The position numbers and the translations under genes were made by a program. A model generated the notes under the pieces. It did not search any database, was not told the origin of the DNA, and was given only the letters and a program-made list of their open reading frames with translations. 64,000 nt of DNA from an uncultured Oscillospiraceae bacterium (GTDB lineage: Bacteria > Bacillota > Clostridia > Oscillospirales > Oscillospiraceae): positions 17,524-81,523 of the forward strand of contig CAKTRT010000001.1 in the NCBI GenBank assembly GCA_934597535.1, in the 5' to 3' direction. Positions within the stretch are counted from its first letter, which is position 1; the number at the start of each line of letters is the position of its first letter. Of this stretch, positions 17,271-25,463 are shown in pieces.

Positions 17271-19511
17271 TCAGATGAGCGACAGCTGCTTATCGTCGCT
17301 GTCCTCTGCTTTCAGCAGCGCGCCCGTGGCGGGGATGCTGCGCCCGCGGTAGCGGGCAAGGTCGGTGATGCCGGTCTCCTCGGGGAAGCGCACTGTGTCG
17401 AGAACATGCTTCTTTTTGAGCGTCAAAAGCGCGACGCCCTGCGTTGTGCGCGTCGTCTTTACGCCGAAAAGCGCCGTGTTCACGATCAGCACGCGCGGCT
17501 CGGTGGAATAAACGGCGATCTCGCGGTCCTCGCGCAGATACATTAGGCCGCGCAGCGGGCTTTTATCGCTGTAGGCGCCGGTCAGGCGGCGGCGGTTCGA
17601 GGTCGTCTTGTAGGCGGACAGCTCGACCTTCGCGGCCTTACCGTTTTCAAAGAAGAAGAGCATGTAGCCGCTGTAGTCGCCCGGCAGCACCATGCCCATG
17701 ACGCTCTCGCCCTCGTCCATGCCGAGCTTGGCGGGCAGGTAATCGCCCAGCTGGCTCGCCTTGCCGTCGGCGAAGTCGCTTACGCGGGTCTTGTAGACCT
17801 GTGCACGGTCGGTAAAGAACATCAGCTCGGCGGCGTTCGTGGTCTCCACGCTCACACTGAGCGCGTCGTCCTCCTTGAACTTCTGCTCGCCGGACATGCG
17901 CAGCGACTGCGGCGTGATCTTCTTGAAGTAGCCGTGCCGAGAGAGGAAGAGCGTTACGGGATAGTCATCCACCGGTTCCTCTTCGACCTCCGCATCCTCG
18001 GCATAGTCGTAAATGATGCCGGTGCGGCGGGGTTCGGCGTACTTTTTGCGCACATCCTCAAGCTCGGTGATGATGATCTTGCGGATGCGGGACGAACGCG
18101 CAAGCGTATCCTCGAGGTCCTCGATCTCCGTCTCGAGCGACTCGGTCTCCTCCAGGCGCTTGAGGATATACTCGCGGTTGATGTTGCGCAGCTTGATCTC
18201 GGCGACGTATTCCGCCTGGATCTGGTCGATGCCGAAGCCGATCATCAGGTTCGGTACAACGTCGGCCTCCTTCTCCGTCTCGCGGATGATCTTGATGGCC
18301 TTGTCGATATCGAGCAGGATCTTTTTAAGGCCCTTCAAGAGGTGCAGCTTGTCCTGCCGCTTTTTGAGGATAAAATACACGCGGCGCTTGACGCTCTCGG
18401 TGCGCCACGCGCACCACTCCTCCAGCAGCTCGCGCACGCCCATCACGCGCGGCATGCCTGCAATGAGCACGTTGAAGTTGCACGACGCCGTGTCCTGCAG
18501 CGTGGTCGATTTGAAAAGCTTCTGCATCAGCTTTTCGGGGTCGGCGCCGCGCTTTAAGTCGATCGTCAGCTTGAGGCCGGAAAGGTCGGTCTCATCACGC
18601 ATATCAGAGATCTCCCTGATCTTACCCGCCTTGATCAGCTCGGCCACCTTGTCCATAATGGCCTCGCTCGTGGTGGTATAAGGAATCTCGTAGATCTCGA
18701 TGAGATTTTCCTTTTTATCGTAGCGCCAGCGGGCGCGCACCTTCACGCCGCCGCGGCCGGTGCTGTAGATCTCCTCGATGGCACGCGGGTCGTACAGCAC
18801 CTCGCCGCCGGTCGGGAAGTCGGGCGCGAGCAGCGTTTCGCTGATGCGCACTTCGGGATTTTTGAGAAAGGCGATCGTCGTGTCACAGACCTCGCCCAAG
18901 TTAAAGCCGCACAGCTGGCTCGCCATGCCGACGGCGATACCCTGGTTGGCCGAGACTAAAATATTCGGGAACGTCGTCGGCAGCAGCGCCGGCTCTTTCA
19001 TCGAGTTATCGTAGTTATCGACAAAATCGACGGTATCGGAGTCGATGTCGCGGAAGAGCTCAGCGCAGATGGGCGCGAGCTTGGCCTCGGTATATCGGCT
19101 GGCCGCCCACGCCATGTCGCGCGAGTAGACCTTACCGAAGTTGCCCTTGGAATCAACAAACGGGTGCAGCAGCGCGCCGTAGCCCTTGGAAAGGCGCACC
19201 ATTGCATCGTAGATCGCGGCGTCGCCGTGGGGGTTCAGGCGCATCGTCTGGCCAACGATGTTCGCGCTCTTCGTGCGCGCGCCGCTCAGCAATCCCATCT
19301 TGTACATCGTGTACAGGAGCTTGCGGTGCGAGGGCTTGAAGCCGTCGATCTCCGGGATGGCGCGCGAGACGATCACGGACATTGCATAGGGCATATAGTT
19401 TGCCTCCAGCGTGTCGGTGATGTGCTGCTCCACCACGTCGGCACGGAGACCCATGACATTCGGGTCGGCGCGGCGGTGCGCCTGTTTTGGTGCTTTGTCG
19501 CTCTTCTTCAT
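17271..19511 (-). CDS. Type IIA topoisomerase subunit A (ParC/GyrA-like)
   Basis: 746 residues. The breakage-reunion domain contains the quinolone-region motif NPHGDAAIYDAMVRL and the catalytic Tyr in AASRYTEAKL. The C-terminal region (about 500-746) carries beta-propeller-like repeats but no GyrA-box QRRGGKG, favouring a topoisomerase IV-type or clostridial ParC-like subunit over gyrase. It would cut and religate the G-segment with an ATPase subunit of ParE/GyrB type, which is not adjacent: the gene upstream on this strand is an ECF S component. Ala occupies the usual Ser83-equivalent position. Confidence 0.88.
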   Translation of the reverse strand: MKKSDKAPKQAHRRADPNVMGLRADVVEQHITDTLEANYMPYAMSVIVSRAIPEIDGFKPSHRKLLYTMYKMGLLSGARTKSANIVGQTMRLNPHGDAAIYDAMVRLSKGYGALLHPFVDSKGNFGKVYSRDMAWAASRYTEAKLAPICAELFRDIDSDTVDFVDNYDNSMKEPALLPTTFPNILVSANQGIAVGMASQLCGFNLGEVCDTTIAFLKNPEVRISETLLAPDFPTGGEVLYDPRAIEEIYSTGRGGVKVRARWRYDKKENLIEIYEIPYTTTSEAIMDKVAELIKAGKIREISDMRDETDLSGLKLTIDLKRGADPEKLMQKLFKSTTLQDTASCNFNVLIAGMPRVMGVRELLEEWCAWRTESVKRRVYFILKKRQDKLHLLKGLKKILLDIDKAIKIIRETEKEADVVPNLMIGFGIDQIQAEYVAEIKLRNINREYILKRLEETESLETEIEDLEDTLARSSRIRKIIITELEDVRKKYAEPRRTGIIYDYAEDAEVEEEPVDDYPVTLFLSRHGYFKKITPQSLRMSGEQKFKEDDALSVSVETTNAAELMFFTDRAQVYKTRVSDFADGKASQLGDYLPAKLGMDEGESVMGMVLPGDYSGYMLFFFENGKAAKVELSAYKTTSNRRRLTGAYSDKSPLRGLMYLREDREIAVYSTEPRVLIVNTALFGVKTTRTTQGVALLTLKKKHVLDTVRFPEETGITDLARYRGRSIPATGALLKAEDSDDKQLSLI

Positions 19512-19624
19512 TCGGATACCTCAAAATCTCTCCGGCGGCGGCCGAAGCGGCCTCCGGTCATACTGTTTCAAATATATTTTATCACAGTTTTTCCCACCGC
19601 GCAAGGCCATGGCAAAAGAGAAAA

Positions 19625-19665
19625 GAAGCGCAGCCGCTGCCATAGGGGGGCAGCAGCCGCGCTTC
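19625..19665 (-). terminator. Terminator of the DUF4430/ECF-S operon
   Basis: Imperfect hairpin with outer arms GAAGCGC/GCGCTTC and inner GCTGCC/GGCAGC, followed on the minus strand by TTTTCTCTTTT, 3 bp after the ECF-S stop. Confidence 0.75.
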
Positions 19666-19668
19666 CAT

Positions 19669-20184
19669 TCACCTGTTTTCCGCGGGCAGGCGTTCCATCA
19701 GCCGCCGCAGCGGCGGCAGCAGCACAAAGGCAAGCACCGCATTCGACACGCAGTGGATCACATCGTACGGGATGCCGGAGATCCACCACGAAAGCGCCAT
19801 CTGCCACCCGCCAATGAAAAGATACGGGATGGCGCACAGCGCGCCGAAGCACAGCCCGTGCAGCCCCGCGATGGCCGCCCAGAGCGCACGGCCCGTCTCC
19901 CTGCGGAACGGCAGCGCAGCGAGCACGGCAAGCGGCCAAACGTAAAGATACATCAGATTCCAGATCCCCGCGCCATAAAGCGCGATCTCCAGCAGAGCAA
20001 AGCCGAAGGCGGGATAAAGCGCCTTTGCGCCGTACAGGATCGTTGCCAGCAGCAGCAAAAGCGTCACCGGATGCACATTCGGGATAAGCCGCAAGCATTC
20101 TTTACCCGCGACCATCAACGCACAGAAAAGCGACAGCTCCGCGATCTCGCGGACCGTCAGGTGCGCGGATTTACCAGCCGACAT
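19669..20184 (-). CDS. ECF transporter S component, probably for cobalamin or a corrinoid
   Basis: 171 residues with about five to six hydrophobic segments, short polar ends and the size of an ECF substrate-capture (S) subunit. The start overlaps the DUF4430 gene by 14 bp, so it is translationally coupled. Because a cobalamin riboswitch heads the operon, the ligand is most likely vitamin B12 or another corrinoid (inference from regulation). S components use a shared EcfA/A'/T module, none of which is in the window. Confidence 0.75.
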   Translation of the reverse strand: MSAGKSAHLTVREIAELSLFCALMVAGKECLRLIPNVHPVTLLLLLATILYGAKALYPAFGFALLEIALYGAGIWNLMYLYVWPLAVLAALPFRRETGRALWAAIAGLHGLCFGALCAIPYLFIGGWQMALSWWISGIPYDVIHCVSNAVLAFVLLPPLRRLMERLPAENR

Positions 20185-20572
20185 TCAGCACGAAGTCGTA
20201 GACATCGCCGTCTTCAACGGGCTGGCTGTCCACGCCAAGCTCGGCAAATACGCCATTGACGCTGTAACCCCACCACTGCTGCAGGTTCTCATCGGCGGTC
20301 TCGCCATCCACCGTCAGCACGTACAGGCCATAGTCGCTCTCGGTACCCGCGATGAGCTCCTCCTGCTCAAGCGCGCCGCGCACATACTCTGCGTCGGTGT
20401 AAAAGGTGTAGGTCGTATCATCGCCGTTCAGGTGATCGACATTGACGGTGATCTCCTTGCCGCCCTGCTGGGGTTCAGGTCTGGTGGCTTGCCAGACGAT
20501 GAGCGCCGCGACGGCCAGCACGAGCACCGCGACGAGGGCGATAAGCCCCTTTTTGTTGTTCTTTTTCTCCAT
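20171..20572 (-). CDS. Membrane-anchored DUF4430 protein (transcobalamin-like domain)
   Basis: 133 residues from the ATG after AAAGGAG. A lysine-rich start, one TM helix (about 8-27), then an extracytoplasmic DUF4430 domain (about 40-133) with ITVNVDHLNGDDTTYTFYTD and WWGYSVNG, related to the C-terminal beta domain of transcobalamin/intrinsic factor. It lies under a cobalamin riboswitch and directly ahead of the S component, so I infer that it captures corrinoid at the cell surface and passes it to the transporter. Confidence 0.82.
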   Translation of the reverse strand: MEKKNNKKGLIALVAVLVLAVAALIVWQATRPEPQQGGKEITVNVDHLNGDDTTYTFYTDAEYVRGALEQEELIAGTESDYGLYVLTVDGETADENLQQWWGYSVNGVFAELGVDSQPVEDGDVYDFVLNVGW

Positions 20573-20699
20573 GAAAAAATCTCTCCTTTTCTGTTTTGGC
20601 AAGCCATACAAAGAAAGAAGAGACCGGCAGGCCGGAAAAACCGCCCTGCTGAGGAATGTACTTTTTAGCCGAAGATCCGCGGCGCTTTGTACGGCACTT

Positions 20700-20860
20700 G
20701 AGGCAGGTCTTCCGGCTCAGGCGTCCCCGTCCGTTTTCACCTTCCCGGAATGCTCCAGTGGCATATCGAAAACGGGCTCTTCCATCACGGCGGCGGCTCC
20801 GCTGGGGATTTGCACCCCGCTTCCCTGTTTGGCCGCCTCCCGGCGGCACCCCAAGTCCTG
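20700..20860 (-). ncRNA. Cobalamin (AdoCbl-type) riboswitch
   Basis: On the minus strand the order of conserved blocks is complete: GGTGCC, AAACAGGGAAG, GGGGTGCAAATCCCC, GCGGAGCCGCC...GTGATG, GCCACTGG, CGGGAAGGTGAAAACGG, and the B12 box GAGCCGGAAGACCTGCC (20702-20718). It ends about 130 bases before the DUF4430 start. The downstream expression platform is not obvious by eye; sequestration of the ribosome site or a short GC hairpin near 20620-20640 are both possible. Confidence 0.93.
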
Positions 20861-20876
20861 ATTCAGTTGCTGCGAC

Positions 20877-20905
20877 AGAATACCACAAAATCCCCGCGCC
20901 GTCAA
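20877..20905 (-). promoter_or_regulatory. Promoter of the riboswitch operon
   Basis: TTGACG, 17 bp, TATTCT on the minus strand, about 20 bp before the first conserved riboswitch block. Confidence 0.75.
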
Positions 20906-20939
20906 GCGGTGCAGTGGCCTGGGGGCAGGTATCGTCTCA

Positions 20940-21380
20940 TCATTTTTTCCAATGAGCCAGCTGCGGCACGACCGCTTCCATATGCGCGCGCACCTGCTCG
21001 GCAGGCCACTGCTCGCTCGCCATGTGCTCCACGCAGAAGTCGATCAGCTCTTCTTTGCTGGAATACTTGAACGCGCCGCCCGTATAGCACCACTTGCAGT
21101 ACTGCTCGTTAAACGAGCCGTCCGGCTCACGGCTGAGCGTCACATCCTCCAGCGGCATCCCGCAGCACTGGCAGATCAGCTGCCGCGGCGTCCCCAGCAG
21201 CGTGTTGATCGAAACGTCAAACAGCCGCGACAGCAGCTTCAGCGTTTCCACATTGGGCGTAGTCTCACCGTTTTCCCAGCGGGACACCGCCTGCCTTGTC
21301 ACAAAGAGCTTTTCCGCAAGCTCGTCCTGCGACAATCCCTGCTGCGTTCTCAGCGCCAGCAGAACATTTTTTGTCTCCAT
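20940..21380 (-). CDS. XRE-family regulator with C-terminal zinc-ribbon domain
   Basis: 146 residues. An HTH_3 domain (about 3-60: GLSQDELAEKLFVTRQAVSRWENGETTPN) is joined to a putative zinc-ribbon domain (about 68-146) with CQCCGMPL and YCKWCYTGG. This fusion is a known family of small clostridial regulators. Ribosome site GGGGGAG. It is transcribed away from the iscS operon, with about 240 bp between starts; its target is unknown. Confidence 0.87.
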   Translation of the reverse strand: METKNVLLALRTQQGLSQDELAEKLFVTRQAVSRWENGETTPNVETLKLLSRLFDVSINTLLGTPRQLICQCCGMPLEDVTLSREPDGSFNEQYCKWCYTGGAFKYSSKEELIDFCVEHMASEQWPAEQVRAHMEAVVPQLAHWKK

Positions 21381-21530
21381 ATCTGTCTCCCCCCGATCAA
21401 GTTTATGCCCATTTTATCACAGGCTCCGCCCACAGACAAGCAACCCGCCGTTGCTTTGAGGGCGTCCCCCCTGTTCTCCATGCCCGGCGGCGAAGCCCAC
21501 GTTCTTTAAAAATGATCAATACCGTGTTCT

Positions 21531-21596
21531 CAAAAACCTATTGACAAAGTAGGATTCGGCGTGTATCATATAAACATACTTTAAAAATAGGTTTTG
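21531..21596 (+). promoter_or_regulatory. iscS operon promoter inside an inverted repeat (candidate operator)
   Basis: TTGACA (21541-21546), 17 bp, TATCAT (21564-21569). Flanking it, CAAAAACCTATT (21531-21542) and AATAGGTTTTG (21586-21596) are inverted copies that overlap the -35 edge and the early transcribed region. Because the left arm is upstream of the start site, a DNA-binding regulator that loops or bridges the two halves is more likely than an RNA hairpin. Confidence 0.65.
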
Positions 21597-21622
21597 ATCC
21601 CGATACAAAGGAGCGATATGCT

Positions 21623-22813
21623 ATGACCACTGTTTACGCGGACAACGCCGCCACCACGCAGATGAGCCGCGCGGCCATCGACGCGATGCTGCCCTATATG
21701 GAAACGATCTACGGCAACCCCTCGAGCCTGCACTCCGTCGGCCAGCAGGCGAACGAGGCATTGCAGGATGCGCGCGAGCGCATCGCCAAGTGCCTGAACG
21801 CCTCCCCGCGCGAGATCTACTTCACCTCCGGCGGCAGCGAGGCCGACAATCAGGCCATCCTTTCCGCCGCGCGCATCGGCGAACGCAAGGGCAAAAAGCA
21901 CATCATTTCGACCGCGTTCGAGCACCACGCCGTGCTGCACACGCTGAAAAAGCTTGAAAAGGAAGGCTTTACGGTCGAGCTTCTGCCCGTCGGCCCCATC
22001 GGCACCGTGACAGCCCAGCAGGTCAAGGACGCCATCCGCGAGGACACGTGCTTAGTTACCATCATGTATGCCAACAACGAGATCGGCTCCATCCTGCCGA
22101 TCGCCGAGATCGGGCAGGTCTGCCATGATGCGGGCGTGCTCTTCCACACCGACGCCGTGCAGGCGGCAGGCCATGTCCCTATCGACGTGAAGGCGCAGCA
22201 CATTGATATGCTCTCCCTCTCCGCGCACAAGTTCCACGGCCCAAAGGGCATCGGCGTGCTGTATGCGCGTCAGGGCATTTTCCTGACGAATATCATCGAG
22301 GGCGGCGCGCAGGAGCGCGGCAAGCGCGCCGGCACAGAAAACATCCCCGCCATCATGGGCATGGCAGCGGCGCTTGAGGACGCCTGCGCACACATTGACG
22401 AAAATTCCAAAAAAATCAGTGCCCTGCGCGACCGCCTGATCGAAGGTCTTTCCAAGATCCCGCACAGCGCGCTCAACGGCGATCCGGTGAACCGTCTGCC
22501 CGGCAACGTGAGCTTCTGCTTCGAGGGCATCGAGGGCGAGAGCCTGCTGCTCCTGCTCGATGCAAAGGGCATCTGCGCTTCGTCCGGCAGCGCGTGTACG
22601 TCCGGCTCGCTCGACCCCAGCCATGTGCTGCTCGCCATCGGGCGGCCGCACGAGGTGGCGCACGGCTCGCTGCGCCTGAGCCTCTGCGAGTGGAACACCG
22701 ATGAGGATGTGGACCGCATCCTTGCGGCCGTGCCCGAGGTCGTGCAGTATCTGCGTGACATGTCCCCGATGTGGAAGGACCTCATCAGCGGCAGAAAACA
22801 GTTCATTTTATAA
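21623..22813 (+). CDS. iscS: Cysteine desulfurase (IscS/NifS)
   Basis: 396 residues. PLP-binding Lys203 lies in [12 protein letters not shown] and the persulfide Cys325 in [15 protein letters not shown], the class I (NifS/IscS) loop. The enzyme takes sulfur from cysteine and passes it as persulfide to IscU for Fe-S clusters and to MnmA for tRNA thiolation; both partners follow in the operon. Ribosome site AAAGGAG. Confidence 0.95.
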   Translation: MTTVYADNAATTQMSRAAIDAMLPYMETIYGNPSSLHSVGQQANEALQDARERIAKCLNASPREIYFTSGGSEADNQAILSAARIGERKGKKHIISTAFEHHAVLHTLKKLEKEGFTVELLPVGPIGTVTAQQVKDAIREDTCLVTIMYANNEIGSILPIAEIGQVCHDAGVLFHTDAVQAAGHVPIDVKAQHIDMLSLSAHKFHGPKGIGVLYARQGIFLTNIIEGGAQERGKRAGTENIPAIMGMAAALEDACAHIDENSKKISALRDRLIEGLSKIPHSALNGDPVNRLPGNVSFCFEGIEGESLLLLLDAKGICASSGSACTSGSLDPSHVLLAIGRPHEVAHGSLRLSLCEWNTDEDVDRILAAVPEVVQYLRDMSPMWKDLISGRKQFIL

Positions 22814-22839
22814 GTAAGCGCATCAAGGAGGAACAAAAG

Positions 22840-23274
22840 ATGGCTCTCTATACAGAAACTGTGATGGATCATTTCATGCACCCGCGCAATGTCGGCGAGA
22901 TTGAAAACGCGGACGGCGTCGGTCAGGTCGGCAACGCCAAATGCGGCGATATCATGAAGATGTACCTCAAGATCAACGGTGATAAGATCGACGATGTGAA
23001 GTTTGAGACCTTCGGTTGCGGCAGCGCGATCGCCTCAAGCTCCATCGCCACCGAAATGATCAAGGGCAAAACGATCGACGAAGCGCTCAAGATCACGAAT
23101 AAGGACGTGGTCGATGCGCTCGGCGGCCTGCCTGCCTACAAGCTGCACTGCTCGGTGCTGGCAGAGGAGGCGTTCAAGTCCGCCATCAAGGACTATTATG
23201 ACCGCAACGGCATCGCCTACGACCACAAGGAGTTCCCCGACTGCGAGGACTGCGAAGCGTGCCGGATGGTCTGA
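22840..23274 (+). CDS. iscU: Fe-S cluster scaffold protein IscU/NifU N-terminal type
   Basis: 144 residues. Cluster ligands Cys35 (NAKCGD), Cys60 (FGCGSA) and Cys104 (HCSV) are all present. A C-terminal extension with CEDCEAC adds further cysteines, as in some clostridial members. Ribosome site AAGGAGGAA. It acts as an acceptor of IscS sulfur. Its TGA overlaps the mnmA ATG. Confidence 0.93.
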   Translation: MALYTETVMDHFMHPRNVGEIENADGVGQVGNAKCGDIMKMYLKINGDKIDDVKFETFGCGSAIASSSIATEMIKGKTIDEALKITNKDVVDALGGLPAYKLHCSVLAEEAFKSAIKDYYDRNGIAYDHKEFPDCEDCEACRMV

Positions 23275-24338
23275 TGGACAAGGTGCTCATCGCCATGAGC
23301 GGCGGCGTTGATTCCAGCGTCGCCGCTTTTCTGATGAAAGAGCAGGGCTGCGACTGCATCGGCGCAACGATGAAGCTCTTTCATAACGAAGATATCGGCG
23401 TTAAGAGCAGCAGGACCTGCTGCTCTCTCGAGGATGTGGAGGATGCGCGCTCGGTCGCGTTCCATCTCGGCATCCCCTACTATGTCTTTAACTTCTCGGA
23501 TGACTTCAGGGAGCGGGTCATCGACCGCTTTATCGCCGCCTATGAGCGCGGCGCGACGCCGAATCCCTGCATCGACTGCAACCGCTATCTGAAGTTTGAG
23601 CGGCTCTACGAGCGCGCCCGCATCTTGGGCTGCGATGCCATCGTCACGGGGCATTACGCGCGCATCGTGTTTGAAAACGGGCGGTGGCTCCTCAAGAAGG
23701 CGCTGGACGAGAGCAAGGATCAGAGCTATGTGCTCTATTCGCTCACGCAGGAGCAGCTTGCGCACACGCGCCTGCCGCTCGGCGCGCTGCACAAGAGCGA
23801 GACGCGCCGCATCGCGGAGGAACAGCGCTTTTACAACGCCGGCAAGCCGGACAGTCAGGACATCTGCTTTGTGCCGGACGGCGACTATGCAGGCTTCATC
23901 GCGCGCTATACAGGGCACGGCTGCCCCACGGGCGACTTTGTCGATGAAAGCGGCCAAGTGCTCGGCCGGCACAAGGGCATCGTACATTACACCGTCGGCC
24001 AGCGCAAGGGTCTCGGCATCGCGGCGGACGCGCCGCTGTACGTCAAGCGCATCGACGCACAGGAAAACCGCGTGGTGCTGAGCGGCAGCGACGCGCTCTT
24101 CTCCCGCGAGCTGACGGCAAATGACTTCAACTGGATTGCCTGCGATACGCCGTCGCGCGAGCTGCGCGCGACCGCGCGTGTGCGCTACCACCAGCGCGAG
24201 CAGGCGGCGACGGTCACGGTGCTGCCTGACGGGCGCGTGCACCTTGTCTTCGACGAACCGCAGCGCGCCATCACGCCGGGGCAGGCCGTCGTGCTCTACG
24301 ACGGCGACACCGTGCTCGGCGGCGGTACGATCGTTTGA
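23274..24338 (+). CDS. mnmA: tRNA-specific 2-thiouridylase MnmA
   Basis: 354 residues. PP-loop SGGVDSS (9-15), catalytic Cys102 (IDCNRYLKF) and Cys198 (QDICFVPDGDY) are in place, then the family's C-terminal beta-barrel. MnmA inserts sulfur at U34 of Lys, Glu and Gln tRNAs with ATP and sulfur from the desulfurase. The overlap TGATG with iscU shows translational coupling, so sulfur donor and acceptor are made together. Confidence 0.95.
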   Translation: MDKVLIAMSGGVDSSVAAFLMKEQGCDCIGATMKLFHNEDIGVKSSRTCCSLEDVEDARSVAFHLGIPYYVFNFSDDFRERVIDRFIAAYERGATPNPCIDCNRYLKFERLYERARILGCDAIVTGHYARIVFENGRWLLKKALDESKDQSYVLYSLTQEQLAHTRLPLGALHKSETRRIAEEQRFYNAGKPDSQDICFVPDGDYAGFIARYTGHGCPTGDFVDESGQVLGRHKGIVHYTVGQRKGLGIAADAPLYVKRIDAQENRVVLSGSDALFSRELTANDFNWIACDTPSRELRATARVRYHQREQAATVTVLPDGRVHLVFDEPQRAITPGQAVVLYDGDTVLGGGTIV

Positions 24339-24347
24339 GAGAGAAAA

Positions 24348-24380
24348 AAGCGGAGAGCCGGCAAGGCCGGCTCTCCGCTT
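24348..24380. terminator. Bidirectional terminator after mnmA
   Basis: Perfect 15-bp stem AAGCGGAGAGCCGGC with a 3-base loop; T6 follows on the minus strand. It serves mnmA and the convergent membrane protein gene. Confidence 0.85.
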
Positions 24381-24387
24381 CGGCTAT

Positions 24388-25389
24388 TTACTGATAATCG
24401 CTTACGAGGAACAAGGGCTTGACGACCACGACCTCGTCATACTCCTCCTGCTCGACCTGCACGTCAGCCGTGAGGGTCTTGAGGTCGGCTTTCAGCACGT
24501 CCAGTGCTTCGTTCACGCTCTGGGCGCGGCCCTCGCGCAGAATGCGGATCATGCGCGTGAGCACAATGGGATGCGCATAGCGCGCAGGCAGCGGAAAATC
24601 CTCAGGCAGGATATTCTCCACGCCCTCAAGCGCCTGCTCCCATGCACGCTCGACCGCGCGGCGGTTATTCTTCGCCGTGGGCAGCACGTGCGCGCCTGAA
24701 AAGAAGAACACTGCGGCAAAGCCGAAGAGCGCAAAGTAAACGCCGAAATCGCCGCCGCTGCGCCACGAGATCACGCCGTATACCAGCGCCGCGGCGCCCG
24801 CCAGCACGATGGCCAGCGCGACCCAGCGGTAGGCCGGATTCGTATGCTCGTTGATGCGCTTGGCCTTGGCCGCGGCGGCGAGCCGCCCCGTCGTCTCCGG
24901 ATAGGCGGAGAGGAACTCTCGCGCCCGCTCCAGCTCCTCGCGCGCGCACTGTGCCTGCGGCGTCAGTTCGGAAAGATAGCGTGCAGCTTCTTTCTCCGCC
25001 TTTTCCCGCATGCGTTGCGCGCCGCCAGCGCTGAGCGTTGGGATCTCGGGATGCCGCTCTCCGATGAAGGCGAGCATCGCGTCCACGTCCTCCTCGCGCT
25101 TGAAGGTGCACTGCTTCTGCGTGCCGTCGTCATACTCCACCACAAGGTAGGGAATACTGCCGAACGCGCCTTTGCCCGTAAAGCCACCCTGACTCATCGC
25201 CACGCGCTTGAACACACGGCGCACAGCCGGAAAGGCCACATAATAGTGCCTGTCGATAAAAAAGCTGTTCAGATACAGCGCCTTTTCACCCACGCCGCAG
25301 GGGCCGAAGCGCTTGCAGGACTTTTTGTCCTCTGCGAGGATCTCCGGCGCAAGCGCCGTTCCGCCGAGACATACCGGTGCAAAGATCAT
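24388..25389 (-). CDS. Hypothetical protein with two central TM helices
   Basis: 333 residues, ribosome site GGAGG. The N-terminal half (1-130) looks cytosolic (FIDRHYYVAFPAVRRVFKRVAMSQGGFTGKG), followed by a charged helical stretch (about 130-190), two hydrophobic helices (about 192-212 and 218-238) and an acidic C-terminus. I do not recognise a family. It sits alone between terminators, upstream of nothing on the same strand but mnmA's convergent end. Confidence 0.65.
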   Translation of the reverse strand: MIFAPVCLGGTALAPEILAEDKKSCKRFGPCGVGEKALYLNSFFIDRHYYVAFPAVRRVFKRVAMSQGGFTGKGAFGSIPYLVVEYDDGTQKQCTFKREEDVDAMLAFIGERHPEIPTLSAGGAQRMREKAEKEAARYLSELTPQAQCAREELERAREFLSAYPETTGRLAAAAKAKRINEHTNPAYRWVALAIVLAGAAALVYGVISWRSGGDFGVYFALFGFAAVFFFSGAHVLPTAKNNRRAVERAWEQALEGVENILPEDFPLPARYAHPIVLTRMIRILREGRAQSVNEALDVLKADLKTLTADVQVEQEEYDEVVVVKPLFLVSDYQ

Positions 25390-25417
25390 AAGCGTACCTC
25401 CAAAGAGTTTTTAGCGG

Positions 25418-25453
25418 AAAAAGCGGCGGGAGGGAAACCCTCCCACCGCTTTT
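25418..25453 (-). terminator. Terminator after the CstA-family gene
   Basis: Stem AAAAGCGG-GGGAGGG paired with CCCTCCC-CCGCTTTT, AAA/TTT loop region, one mismatch; it begins 10 bp after the stop. Confidence 0.75.
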
Positions 25454-25463
25454 CAGACGGAAT

